A stretch of DNA of 64,000 bases from an uncultured Bacteroidales bacterium (GCA_903959905.1 CAJBYO010000017.1:1-64000), one strand, 5' to 3'; shown: positions 30,035-38,017, counted from the first letter of the stretch. Notes: generated by a model from the sequence alone, not told the origin. Made by a program: numbers and translations.

Positions 30035-30841
30035 ATGACAACAACCGACAATTTTACCCTATTTGATTTCGACGAGTTCAGCGCCTGGCTTTTCTCGCAC
30101 AATGTTTCCAGGGTCATTAAACTGGTACAAAACCACCATACCTATATTCCCGGTTACGCGCACTTCAAAGGTGACAACCACATTACCTTGCTCAAAGGGA
30201 TGGAACGCAGTCACCTTGAGCGGGGCTTCGCGGAAATTGCCCAAAATCTCACAACGTTCAACGATGGCAAGATTGCCCTTTGCCGCAGTCTCGATAAAAT
30301 TCCTGCCGGGATCAAGGGTGCAAACCAATACGGAATCTGCATTGAAAATGTGGGAAGCTTTGACCTGGGCCAGGATGTTATGACTCCGGTGCACAAAACC
30401 CTCATTGTAAACCTGAATGCGTTACTTTGCAAAAAGTTTAACCTCGTCCCAAACACCGATACCATCGTGTATCACCATTGGTATGACCTGACATCAGGCG
30501 AGCGTACAACGGATAAGTCGCGGACAAAAACATGTCCGGGCACCAGTTTCTTTGGCGGCAATACCATTGCCGATTGCCAGGCTAACTTCATTCCGCTGGT
30601 CAAAGGGGCGATGGACAATTTTGCTGGTACCGCCACAAGCGCAGTTGAGAGTCCGGGTGTGAAGCATGGTGTCGTGAATGTGGCAACCCTGAATGTAAGG
30701 GCAGCCACCAACACCAATGTACCCATCCTCAAGGTGCTGCACCAGGGAACGCCCGTCGCCATTTATGAATCCGACAACGGGTGGTACCGCATTGATGCAG
30801 GCCAGCAATGGGTGAAATCGGACTTCGTGGACCTTTCGTAA
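30035..30841 (+). CDS. N-acetylmuramoyl-L-alanine amidase with SH3b domain, no signal peptide
   Basis: A 268-residue protein with an Amidase_2/PGRP-type catalytic domain and a C-terminal bacterial SH3 domain (about 212-268: VVNVATLNVRAATNTNVPIL, then GWYRIDAGQQWVKSDFVDL). Likely zinc ligands are His34/35 in QNHHTY, His147/148 in YHHW and Cys167 in KTCPG. Such enzymes cut the bond between MurNAc and the stem peptide. The protein begins MTTTDNFTLFDFDEFSAWLF with no export signal, as in phage endolysins or enzymes exported by special systems. It sits in the accessory region next to gene relics, which fits a mobile origin. It could also be a contractile-system or T6SS-type effector; nothing nearby shows that. 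Confidence 0.82.
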   Translation: MTTTDNFTLFDFDEFSAWLFSHNVSRVIKLVQNHHTYIPGYAHFKGDNHITLLKGMERSHLERGFAEIAQNLTTFNDGKIALCRSLDKIPAGIKGANQYGICIENVGSFDLGQDVMTPVHKTLIVNLNALLCKKFNLVPNTDTIVYHHWYDLTSGERTTDKSRTKTCPGTSFFGGNTIADCQANFIPLVKGAMDNFAGTATSAVESPGVKHGVVNVATLNVRAATNTNVPILKVLHQGTPVAIYESDNGWYRIDAGQQWVKSDFVDLS

Positions 30842-30851
30842 GCAACCAATC

Positions 30852-31003
30852 CTAACCAGCAAGCGGCTTGCTCATCATCAATTGACCCATGGAATTGTAA
30901 ATGATGATGCTCACGGGCATTTGAATGTTTCCACGCAACTTTACATACAAGATCCCATTGCCGGGGTTGGGTGATACAGAAAAAGATGATGGGAAAATCT
31001 CGC
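30852..31003 (-). pseudogene. Relic of a T9SS type A C-terminal sorting domain
   Basis: The minus strand reads FSVSPNPGNGILYVKLRG, then NIQMPVSIIIYNSMGQLMM and SKPLAG followed by a stop. This is the start of a Por-secretion-tail domain (SVSPNPxxG...IYNxxGQ), cut short before its usual DLSxLxxGxYxV end. No upstream body of a gene remains: the frame runs into the SpoT relic on the other strand. I read it as the stub of a lost secreted protein. Confidence 0.6.
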
Positions 31004-31030
31004 TGATCGCGCTGATCGGGTCGCTCAGCA

Positions 31031-31234
31031 GTGATAAGACACCTGATCAAAGTGGCAGACAGGATGCACAATATGCGCACCCTCAACGCACTGTTGAATG
31101 AAAAACAACTGAAAATATTTTCCGAAACAATCTATCTCTGCGCACCGCTATCACATCGGCTTGGATTACAAGCCATCAAGAGTGAACTTGAAGACCTGGC
31201 CTTAAATAGACTGAACCTGCTGTATTTGAGTTAA
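31031..31234 (+). pseudogene. Fragment of a RelA/SpoT-like gene
   Basis: The 67-residue frame, including [33 protein letters not shown] and [18 protein letters not shown], aligns without gaps to the RSH protein of this window just after its HD motif (DNA about 13972-14140). At DNA level the two are clearly related, by eye roughly three-quarters identical. Only this segment of the hydrolase domain remains; it opens with GTG and stops soon after homology ends. It is a diverged relic rather than a recent copy, and cannot be functional. Confidence 0.75.
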
Positions 31235-31265
31235 AGAAAAGGGAAAAGTGCGAAGTCAAAAACGA

Positions 31266-31308
31266 AAAGTGCAATTTGCAAAGTATTGGACTTTGCAAAT
31301 TGCACTTT
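31266..31308. repeat. Perfect 19-bp inverted repeat
   Basis: Arms AAAGTGCAATTTGCAAAGT (31266-31284) and its exact complement (31290-31308) flank a 5-base loop. It lies between the SpoT relic and repeat copy B. Like the hairpin at 7685-7730, it has 19-bp arms built from short repeated words. No gene sits between 31235 and 31629 apart from these repeats and the next promoter. Confidence 0.85.
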
Positions 31309-31318
31309 GCATTTGGTT

Positions 31319-31490
31319 GTTGACCCACCAGGACTAATACCTACATCATTCATTATCATTCGTTATTCATGGATGAATTTGACATGTCTTTGTTTTTTAG
31401 TGAATTACAAAATTCAGAAGGGCTTCAACTGACCTGGGATATCATTCAATATCACTCAATATTCCTGTACAAATCCTGCACAAAGGCTGC
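31319..31490 (+). repeat. 172-bp repeat, copy B, starting with the tRNA-Gln 3' end
   Basis: Direct repeat of 28041-28212 with the same length. It begins with the 15 bases GTTGACCCACCAGGA of the tRNA-Gln 3' end and ends with the same 51-bp block holding TGTACAAATCC and TGCACAAAGGC. A 60-codon open frame (31369-31551) runs through it, but the matching frame in copy A has stops, so coding is unlikely. Interpreted as a second attachment-site remnant of a tRNA-targeting element. Confidence 0.8.
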
Positions 31491-31604
31491 GCAATTTGTG
31501 TCGGAAAGTAGTCAGATTCATCATCCCACAACAATATTCCAGCGGGAATGATGACACAGGTTCATGGGGCCATTTTCATCTTTTATAAAATTCGTAAAAT
31601 CATG

Positions 31605-31612
31605 TATCTTTG
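31605..31612 (+). promoter_or_regulatory. Promoter -7 box of the HEPN/MNT pair
   Basis: TATCTTTG with TTTT 20 bases upstream (31581-31584), 17 bases before ATG 31630. It lies inside the longer open frame from 31564 and so places the start at 31630. Confidence 0.55.
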
Positions 31613-31629
31613 TACAAGCGAATCACAAT

Positions 31630-32016
31630 ATGACCCGTCAGGAAATAATCGATTTCTGGAAACAATCGTCGGATAAGGACTTCTTAACGATGATCCACTT
31701 GTATGAATCGGGAGACTACATTTGGTCGTTGTTCATCGGCCACCTTGTCATAGAAAAACTCCTGAAGGCATATTATGTGCGAAATGTTGGTGTGGATTAT
31801 CCTTTGATTCATAACCTGCTCAGGATTGCCGCAAAGGCTGGTTTGGATCTGACAGAGGAACAGCAGGAGTTCTTCTCCACAGTCACCGGCTTCAATATCA
31901 ATGCCCGATACGACGATTATAAACAGTCATTTTACAAAAAATGTACACCCGAGTTCACCCTCATCTGGATTGAAAAAATAAAGGAGTATCGAAAATGGAT
32001 CAAAGAACAGCTATAG
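31630..32016 (+). CDS. HEPN-domain protein of an MNT/HEPN pair
   Basis: A 128-residue, all-helical HEPN protein, counted from ATG 31630; the frame is open from 31564, but a promoter box lies there. Recognisable parts are WSLFIGHLVIEKLLKAYYV (31-50), HNLLRIAAKAGL and NARYDDY (91-97). The RX4-6H ribonuclease motif of toxic HEPNs is not evident. The last 22 bases overlap the nucleotidyltransferase gene, the classic arrangement of an MNT/HEPN module. In such pairs the MNT protein AMPylates the HEPN toxin or both act together on RNA; here the missing motif leaves toxicity uncertain. Confidence 0.85.
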   Translation: MTRQEIIDFWKQSSDKDFLTMIHLYESGDYIWSLFIGHLVIEKLLKAYYVRNVGVDYPLIHNLLRIAAKAGLDLTEEQQEFFSTVTGFNINARYDDYKQSFYKKCTPEFTLIWIEKIKEYRKWIKEQL

Positions 32017-32306
32017 AGATCGGTCAAAAATACCTGCTCCTTTTACAACAAAGGAATTACCCGGTGAAAAGGATGTTCCTGTTTGGTTCCTATGCCAAGG
32101 GTCAGCAAAATCCTGACAGCGACATTGATCTTGCCATTTTTTTCAAGGAATTACCAGATCCCTTCCAGACACAGGTAGGCCTCCTGAAGCTTACATGGAA
32201 TTTTGACACTCGCGTCGAGCCGCACCCATTTGATGAAGGGGACCTTGCCTCGCCTGCTCCCGTCATTCAGGAGATCCTACGTACAGGTATTGAAATACCG
32301 GTTTAG
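31995..32306 (+). CDS. MNT-type minimal nucleotidyltransferase
   Basis: A 103-residue pol-beta-fold nucleotidyltransferase. FGSYAKGQQNPDSDIDLAIF gives the GSx10DxD motif with Gly31, Ser32, Asp43 and Asp45, and the third carboxylate may be Glu in TRVEPHPF (about residue 75). It overlaps the upstream HEPN gene by 22 bases, so the two are translated together. By family analogy it is the antitoxin that adds AMP to its HEPN partner. It lies between repeat copy B and tRNA-Gln, in the accessory region. Confidence 0.88.
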   Translation: MDQRTAIEIGQKYLLLLQQRNYPVKRMFLFGSYAKGQQNPDSDIDLAIFFKELPDPFQTQVGLLKLTWNFDTRVEPHPFDEGDLASPAPVIQEILRTGIEIPV

Positions 32307-32417
32307 AAAGTACGCTCTGTCTTACGACATTACAGTGAATTCACGGTGAGTTTTTGGTTTAAGTGAAAAAAAGCATTTCAGGCTTACCGATCGATTATAA
32401 TTTTAGGTGTTTTAAGA

Positions 32418-32425
32418 TATCTTTG
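32418..32425 (+). promoter_or_regulatory. Promoter -7 box of the leucine-rich protein gene
   Basis: TATCTTTG, about 120 bases before ATG 32545. It lies upstream of the open frame that starts at 32443. Nothing else is seen in 32307-32544. Confidence 0.5.
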
Positions 32426-32544
32426 TACATTGATTTTAAATATTGCAGAAATACGAAATTCTGAACCTGAAAAATTTCTTTCCATGTTTGGCCATCAAAG
32501 GTACAGTGCTTCGTTCATCGTCCTCAAGATCTTTTGCTGAACCA

Positions 32545-33747
32545 ATGAAGACCGTAGTATTTATTATTTTTTGTTTGGTTGCGGTTCATTCCTTTTCACA
32601 GCCTTGTTTGCCACAGGGTATCACGTTTACGACTCAATCGCAGATCGACAGTTTCCACATGAATTATCCGAACTGCAGGGAAATTATCGGAGATGTCATA
32701 ATTATGGGTGGAACATCGATTACTAACCTCCTTGGATTGACCGGACTGAAGTCCGTTGGAGGCGAATTGCAAATTAGCTCATCCAATGTCTTGACAAATC
32801 TAACAGGACTGGATTCTTTGACATCAAGCAACGCGTTAAAGATTTATAACAATGCAGGGCTAACCAGCCTGACCGGGTTAGATCATCTGGATTCTGTGGG
32901 TGAATTTTTCACAATCAGCCAAAATCCGCTGCTGACAAGTTTTACCGGTCTGGAAAAGTTGTCGGTCATTAGTGGCAACTGTGTGCTTGGTGGATTCGTA
33001 TCTGGAATGGCAGGGCTCAACAACCTGAGGGCCGTGGGTGGTTTTTTTCATATAGTTTCATTACCCAACCTGGTCACTCTGGCCGGCCTGGAACGACTGA
33101 AATCTATCGGTACTGAGTTTACCCTTTCATTTTGTCCGGTTTTGAATGATATGACTGGACTGGATAGCCTTTTATCCATTACAGGTAATCTGACGATCAT
33201 GAATAATGGACTGACGAGCCTGAATGGTCTGGAATCACTCACTACGGTAGGGTGGTACATTGGTATTGAATCAAATTCTGCGCTTTCAGACATTACGGGC
33301 ATAGAAAATATAAATGCTGGTGCAATTGGTGGGGGAATTGCTTTCCGTTCAAACCCCAATCTATCCTCTTGCGCGATTCTATCGGTTTGTGATTATCTTG
33401 CCATACCGGGTGGCAACGTTTTTATTCTTGACAATTCACCGGGATGCAATAGTCCACAGGAAGTAATGGAGGCTTGCGGAATCCTTTCAGTTCGTGAGGT
33501 TGGGATGCAACCGGACCTGGTGATTTACCCCACTGTTGTAACATCAAGGATCACCATTGAGACCAGACCGGGTAATATTGGTTCCCGGTTTCAGATACTG
33601 GATATGGCAGGCAGAACAATTCTTGATGGACAGATCCTCCAGACACCTTATTCACTTGACATTTCAGGCCTCCAGGGAGGAATTTACATGATTCGGATTG
33701 GGGATTCGGGAAGCAGAGCACCAGTGAAAGTAATAATCATAAACTAA
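32545..33747 (+). CDS. T9SS-exported leucine-rich (receptor-L-like) protein
   Basis: A 400-residue secreted protein from ATG 32545, where a signal peptide begins (MKTVVFIIFCLVAVHSFSQ); the longer frame from 32443 adds an implausible N-terminus. About eight to nine repeats of roughly 23-26 residues carry the motif LTGLDSLxSVGxxxxIxxNxxL, as in receptor L-domains. A cysteine-bearing cap follows (CAILSVCDYL). Residues from about 328 to the end are a T9SS type A sorting domain: VIYPTVV...FQILDMAGRTILDG...LDISGLQGGIYMIRI. It should be exported and anchored or released by type IX secretion, probably for binding. It ends 104 bases from the tRNA-Gln 3' end. Confidence 0.85.
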   Translation: MKTVVFIIFCLVAVHSFSQPCLPQGITFTTQSQIDSFHMNYPNCREIIGDVIIMGGTSITNLLGLTGLKSVGGELQISSSNVLTNLTGLDSLTSSNALKIYNNAGLTSLTGLDHLDSVGEFFTISQNPLLTSFTGLEKLSVISGNCVLGGFVSGMAGLNNLRAVGGFFHIVSLPNLVTLAGLERLKSIGTEFTLSFCPVLNDMTGLDSLLSITGNLTIMNNGLTSLNGLESLTTVGWYIGIESNSALSDITGIENINAGAIGGGIAFRSNPNLSSCAILSVCDYLAIPGGNVFILDNSPGCNSPQEVMEACGILSVREVGMQPDLVIYPTVVTSRITIETRPGNIGSRFQILDMAGRTILDGQILQTPYSLDISGLQGGIYMIRIGDSGSRAPVKVIIIN

Positions 33748-33801
33748 GGACAAGGGAGAAATGAACCACTAAATCCCGCTCAAACGCTGCTCAATTCCAA
33801 T

Positions 33802-33837
33802 AAAAAACCCCTCAATAGCTTTGACTATCAGGGGGTT
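33802..33837 (-). terminator. Intrinsic terminator of tRNA-Gln
   Basis: On the minus strand AACCCCCTGATAG pairs with CTATTGAGGGGTT around a 6-base loop and is followed by a T-run. It starts 14 bases after the tRNA 3' end. Confidence 0.75.
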
Positions 33838-33851
33838 GTGATAAAAATCCG

Positions 33852-33922
33852 TTGACCCACCAGGATTCGAACCTAGACTGAGTGAACCAAAATCACTTGT
33901 GCTACCTTTACACAATGGGTCA
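33852..33922 (-). tRNA. tRNA-Gln (anticodon TTG)
   Basis: The minus strand folds into a complete cloverleaf: acceptor TGACCCA/TGGGTCA with discriminator A, D-arm GTGT...GCAC, anticodon stem AGTGA/TCACT with loop TTTTGGT (anticodon TTG at the middle), and T-arm CTAGG-TTCGAAT-CCTGG. The 3' CCA is not encoded. A TACCTTTG box and an intrinsic terminator flank it, so it looks functional and monocistronic. Its 3' end is repeated in direct orientation at 28041 and 31319, which marks it as the probable integration target of the accessory region. Confidence 0.95.
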
Positions 33923-33984
33923 GGTTAATTTACGATTGGACGAATTACGAATGATGAATTCGCCGGTCGCCTTAAGCGCGGGTG

Positions 33985-33992
33985 CAAAGGTA
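33985..33992 (-). promoter_or_regulatory. Promoter -7 box of tRNA-Gln
   Basis: Minus strand TACCTTTG, 62 bases upstream of the tRNA 5' end; fits TAnnTTTG. No obvious -33 partner. Confidence 0.55.
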
Positions 33993-34054
33993 AAAAATAT
34001 TTTCCTTAAGACTTACTGATCATTCGAAAAAAATTACTGGCCGCTTTTTGCCGT

Positions 34055-34062
34055 TAAATTTG
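34055..34062 (+). promoter_or_regulatory. Promoter -7 box of the DUF2723 gene
   Basis: TAAATTTG, 36 bases before ATG 34099; fits TAnnTTTG. Confidence 0.45.
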
Positions 34063-34098
34063 TAATTTCGCGGCAAAATTCCTGATAAAATTTATTCC

Positions 34099-37000
34099 AT
34101 GAAGAATTTCCGGAAACTGAACAATATTTTTGGCTGGGCTACCTTTCTCATCGCTTCGGTTGTTTACCTGCTGACCATTGAGCCAACTGCCAGCTGGTGG
34201 GATTGCGGCGAGTATATTGCCACTGCATTCAAGCTGCAGGTCGGGCATCCGCCGGGAGCGCCCCTTTTCCAGATGATCGGCCGGTTTTTCTCACTCTTTG
34301 CATTTGGGGATGTATCGCAAGTGGCCATGATGGTTAATTCCATGTCGGCCCTTTCAAGCGGATTCACCATCCTGTTCCTCTTCTGGAGCATCGTCCTGTT
34401 TGCGAAAAAACTTGTTTCTCCTTCAGGGGAGATGACTGCCGGAGAGATGTATACCATTTTTGCTGCGGCTTTTGTAGGTTCCATGGCCTATACTTTCAGC
34501 GACACATTCTGGTTCTCAGCCGTTGAAGGTGAAGTCTATGCCATGTCGTCTGCTTTTACAGCCATCTCATTCTGGGCAATCCTGAAATGGGAAGATGTAG
34601 CCCACGAAAAACACTCTTATCGCTGGCTTGTACTTATCGCGTTTTTGATGGGGCTTGCCATCGGGGTTCACCTCCTGAACCTGCTGGTCATTCCTGCAAC
34701 CTGCATGGTGTATTATTACAAGAAATACCCGAAACCTAACAAACTTGGGATGCTGGTGACGTTTGTCCTCTCTATCCTTATCCTCGCCTTCGTGATGTTC
34801 CTTATCATCCCGGGCATGGTCCAGTTATCGGGTAAATTTGAAATTTTATTCGTGAATTCGTTCGGTATGCCATTCAACACGGGTACTGTTTTCTTCTTTG
34901 CACTGCTATTTGCCTTAATCATCTGGGGATTGGTTTTTACCCGCAGAAAAGGAAAAACCTTATTGAATACCATTGTCCTGGCATTTGCCTTCATCCTGAT
35001 CGGTTATTCATCCTTCCTGATGCTGGTTATCCGCGCCAATGCCGATACACCAATCAATGAAAACGCCCCTAAAGATGCTGTTAGCCTCCTTTCCTACCTG
35101 AACCGCGAACAGTATGGCGATTTCCCCATTGCTTACGGCCAGTATTACAATGCTCCCATCGTGGATTATGCCGACGGGAATCCGGTTTATCAAAGGGATG
35201 AGAAATCGAAAAAGTATATCATTATCGACAACCGGAAAGGCACCGTGCCTGTTTGGGATCCGCAGTTTACCACCCTGTTCCCCAGGATGTGGAGCAACCA
35301 GCGCAGAGGTTCTGCCGATTTCTACCGGAAATGGGCCGGACCGGGTACACCCATTGAAGTTACTTCACAGGATGGCAAGGTCGAAACACTGAATCGTCCC
35401 ACCTTTGGTGAAAACCTGAAATATTTCTTCTCTTACCAGATCGGATTCATGTACATCAGGTACTTTATGTGGAATTTTGCCGGCCGGCAGAATGACGTGC
35501 AGGGCTTCGGAGGCATTGAAGACGGAAACTGGATCAGCGGGATCCCGTTCCTCGACAAGGCAAGGCTCGGCCATGATCAGACCGACCTTCCCGACAGCAA
35601 GAAAAACCGCGGTACAAACAAATATTATTTCCTGCCGCTGATCCTGGGGCTCATAGGTTTCTTCTTTCATGTGAACAAAGACTACAAAAGCACCATGATC
35701 ATCTCACTCCTGTTCATCATGACAGGCCTTGCTATCCTCGTTTACCTCAACCAGCAACCCTATGAACCCAGGGAGCGGGATTACGCTTATGCGGCTTCGT
35801 TCTATGCTTTCGCAATATGGATCGGGTTGGGTATAATTCCGCTTGTGAATTATCTTAAAAAGAAATTGTCGGAGAACTTGTCGTTGGCCATTGTTTTCGG
35901 ACTTTGCCTCCTGCTTGTTCCCGGGATCATGGCAAAAGAAAACTGGGATGACCACGATCGTTCAGGAAAATATGCCTGTCGCGATTTTGCTGCTGATTAC
36001 CTTAAATCATGCGACCCGGGGGGTATCCTGTTTACAAACGGAGATAACGATACATTCCCGCTCTGGTATGACCAGGAAGTGGAAGGGATCGGTACAGATG
36101 TGCGGGTTGTTAACCTGATGCTCGCATCAGGACCATGGTATATCAATGGTTTGTATAAAAAAGCTTACAATTCAGAGCCCATTCCGCTTTCCCTTAGCCA
36201 GGAGCAATACCGTCAGGGAACAAACGATATTTTACCATTTTATGATGTAGGGCTCAGGGGATATGTTGAGTTGAAAGACATGATAGACTTTATCAAAAGC
36301 GATAGTCCCCAGTCGTATCTTACACTCCAGAATGGCGACAAGATGAAATTCTTCCCGTCAAAAAAGGTTAAGATCACGGTTGATTCAGCTGCCTGCGTGA
36401 AGTATGGTATTGTTCCGAAGCACCTTCGTGGAAAAATGGTTGACTCCATCTGCTGGACCATCCGCTCCAACCAGTTGTATAAGAATGACCTGATGTTGCT
36501 TGACCTGCTTGCTTCCAACAAATGGGAACGTCCGCTCTATTTTGCAGCCCCTTCAAGCGTCAGCCACTGCGTTGCCATTGATTCCTTCTGCCTGGTTCAG
36601 GGATGGGTTTATAAATTCATGCCTGTGAAAGCCGAGGAGGCTGATTATATCCAGGGTATGGGCGGCGTGGATGCCCTTTCATCCTACGACATCCTTAAAA
36701 ATAAGTGTGCCTGGGGTAACCTCAGCGACCCGCACGTGTATGTTGACCCTGAAAGTTTGAATAACTCTGTAAGGCCAAAGACCAACTTTATGCGCGTAGC
36801 CCAGGCGCTTGTCGCACAGGGAAGGAACAAGGAGGCCATTGAAATGCTTGACCTGTATATCAAGAATTTCCCCGACTCCAAGGTGCCATTTGACATGTAC
36901 ATGCTGCCTTTCGCAGAGATTTATTACAAGGCCGGCGCACCTGAAAAAGCAAATAAACTGGTTGAGCGGGTTGCCGAAATCTATTGCCAGAACCTTGACT

Positions 37001-37167
37001 ATTATTTTGCCTTTTCAACAACAAACAAACAGTATTTTGAGCAGGATGTGCAAACTGCCCTCGGAATCCTGAAGCGTATGTCGATGGTATCTTCGGAGAA
37101 TCACCAGCCAAAACTGGCTGCTAAGATTGATACGATGTTTAACCAGAAGATTAGGTCATTTGAATAG
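34099..37167 (+). CDS. DUF2723 membrane protein, GT-C-like glycosyltransferase
   Basis: A 1022-residue membrane protein of the Bacteroidota DUF2723 family, related in layout to protein O-mannosyltransferases and other GT-C enzymes. About a dozen transmembrane helices fill residues 10-330 and 500-620. The first extracytoplasmic loop has the acidic signature WWDCGEYIATAFKLQVGHPPG (cut at residues 34-53 and on), the usual site of the catalytic Asp/Glu. A second conserved patch is QQPYEPRERDYAYAASFYAF near residue 550. The C-terminal 400 residues are soluble and end in TPR-like helices. It probably transfers sugars from a lipid-linked donor to secreted proteins; donor and acceptor are unknown. 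Confidence 0.85.
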   Translation: MKNFRKLNNIFGWATFLIASVVYLLTIEPTASWWDCGEYIATAFKLQVGHPPGAPLFQMIGRFFSLFAFGDVSQVAMMVNSMSALSSGFTILFLFWSIVLFAKKLVSPSGEMTAGEMYTIFAAAFVGSMAYTFSDTFWFSAVEGEVYAMSSAFTAISFWAILKWEDVAHEKHSYRWLVLIAFLMGLAIGVHLLNLLVIPATCMVYYYKKYPKPNKLGMLVTFVLSILILAFVMFLIIPGMVQLSGKFEILFVNSFGMPFNTGTVFFFALLFALIIWGLVFTRRKGKTLLNTIVLAFAFILIGYSSFLMLVIRANADTPINENAPKDAVSLLSYLNREQYGDFPIAYGQYYNAPIVDYADGNPVYQRDEKSKKYIIIDNRKGTVPVWDPQFTTLFPRMWSNQRRGSADFYRKWAGPGTPIEVTSQDGKVETLNRPTFGENLKYFFSYQIGFMYIRYFMWNFAGRQNDVQGFGGIEDGNWISGIPFLDKARLGHDQTDLPDSKKNRGTNKYYFLPLILGLIGFFFHVNKDYKSTMIISLLFIMTGLAILVYLNQQPYEPRERDYAYAASFYAFAIWIGLGIIPLVNYLKKKLSENLSLAIVFGLCLLLVPGIMAKENWDDHDRSGKYACRDFAADYLKSCDPGGILFTNGDNDTFPLWYDQEVEGIGTDVRVVNLMLASGPWYINGLYKKAYNSEPIPLSLSQEQYRQGTNDILPFYDVGLRGYVELKDMIDFIKSDSPQSYLTLQNGDKMKFFPSKKVKITVDSAACVKYGIVPKHLRGKMVDSICWTIRSNQLYKNDLMLLDLLASNKWERPLYFAAPSSVSHCVAIDSFCLVQGWVYKFMPVKAEEADYIQGMGGVDALSSYDILKNKCAWGNLSDPHVYVDPESLNNSVRPKTNFMRVAQALVAQGRNKEAIEMLDLYIKNFPDSKVPFDMYMLPFAEIYYKAGAPEKANKLVERVAEIYCQNLDYYFAFSTTNKQYFEQDVQTALGILKRMSMVSSENHQPKLAAKIDTMFNQKIRSFE

Positions 37168-37219
37168 GGTGATCTGTGAGTTGTGGTTGGTGAGTGTTGG
37201 TTGCTAAATATTTTTATTT

Positions 37220-38017
37220 GTGATTTTACTTTCTGTAACATGGAATCCGAGTCCTGAGATTTTTGAGATCTGGGGTTTTGCCGTGAGGTGGTATGGTTTG
37301 TTCTTTGCCTTGTCATTCTTCTTTGGCTACCTGATCATGCAGAAGTTTTTCAACAAGGAAGGCGTTCCGATCAGTTTGCTTGATGAGCTCACTACCTACA
37401 TGATTGTCGGAACCATCATTGGAGCCAGGCTGGGCCATGTGTTCTTTTATGAACCTGAATGGTACCTTGCCCATCCCATCAAAATTTTAAAGGTGTGGGA
37501 GGGAGGCCTGGCCAGTCATGGAGCCGGCGTCGGAATCATCCTGTCCATCCTGGTTTTCTCCTATTTCAGGAAAAAACCATTCCTGTGGGTGATGGACAGA
37601 ATTGTGATTGTTGTGGCCCTTGCCGGGTTCCTCATCCGCATGGGAAACCTGATGAATTCTGAAATTTACGGACTGCCAACAACGCTTCCCTGGGGATTCA
37701 ATTTTCTCAGCTCAACAACACCTTCCGATGCATTGCTGCCAAGGCATCCGACTCAGATCTATGAAGGGCTGTCGTATCTTGCCATATTCTTCCTTCTGTG
37801 GTGGTACTATTACAAGAAAGATGGCAAGCCTGCACCCGGTTTTCTGTTCGGGGTTTTTATGATCCTGGTTTTCGGAATGCGCTTCATCATTGAATTCATC
37901 AAGGAGCCGCAGGTTGGGTTTGAGCATGGCTTATACCTTAACATGGGCCAGCTGCTATCCATCCCGTTTGTTATTGCGGGGATCACCTTTGTATACCTGT
38001 CAGGCCGGCGCCGTTGA
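37220..38017 (+). CDS. lgt: Prolipoprotein diacylglyceryl transferase
   Basis: Inner-membrane enzyme that attaches diacylglycerol to the lipobox cysteine of lipoproteins, the first step of their maturation. The 265-residue protein has seven hydrophobic segments, the substrate-site motif GGLASHGAGVGI (about 93-104) and the Lgt signature IRMGNLMNSEIYG (about 140-152). The start is GTG at 37220. The gene converges on a glycosyltransferase gene with an 18-base overlap of the 3' ends. Confidence 0.95.
   Translation: MILLSVTWNPSPEIFEIWGFAVRWYGLFFALSFFFGYLIMQKFFNKEGVPISLLDELTTYMIVGTIIGARLGHVFFYEPEWYLAHPIKILKVWEGGLASHGAGVGIILSILVFSYFRKKPFLWVMDRIVIVVALAGFLIRMGNLMNSEIYGLPTTLPWGFNFLSSTTPSDALLPRHPTQIYEGLSYLAIFFLLWWYYYKKDGKPAPGFLFGVFMILVFGMRFIIEFIKEPQVGFEHGLYLNMGQLLSIPFVIAGITFVYLSGRRR

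Noticed and set aside
31369..31551. 60-codon gene within repeat copy B
   Set aside because: The aligned frame in copy A has in-frame stops and the divergence shows no coding pattern.
31564..31629. Extended N-terminus of the HEPN protein
   Set aside because: A TATCTTTG box lies within it, and the extension has no HEPN similarity.
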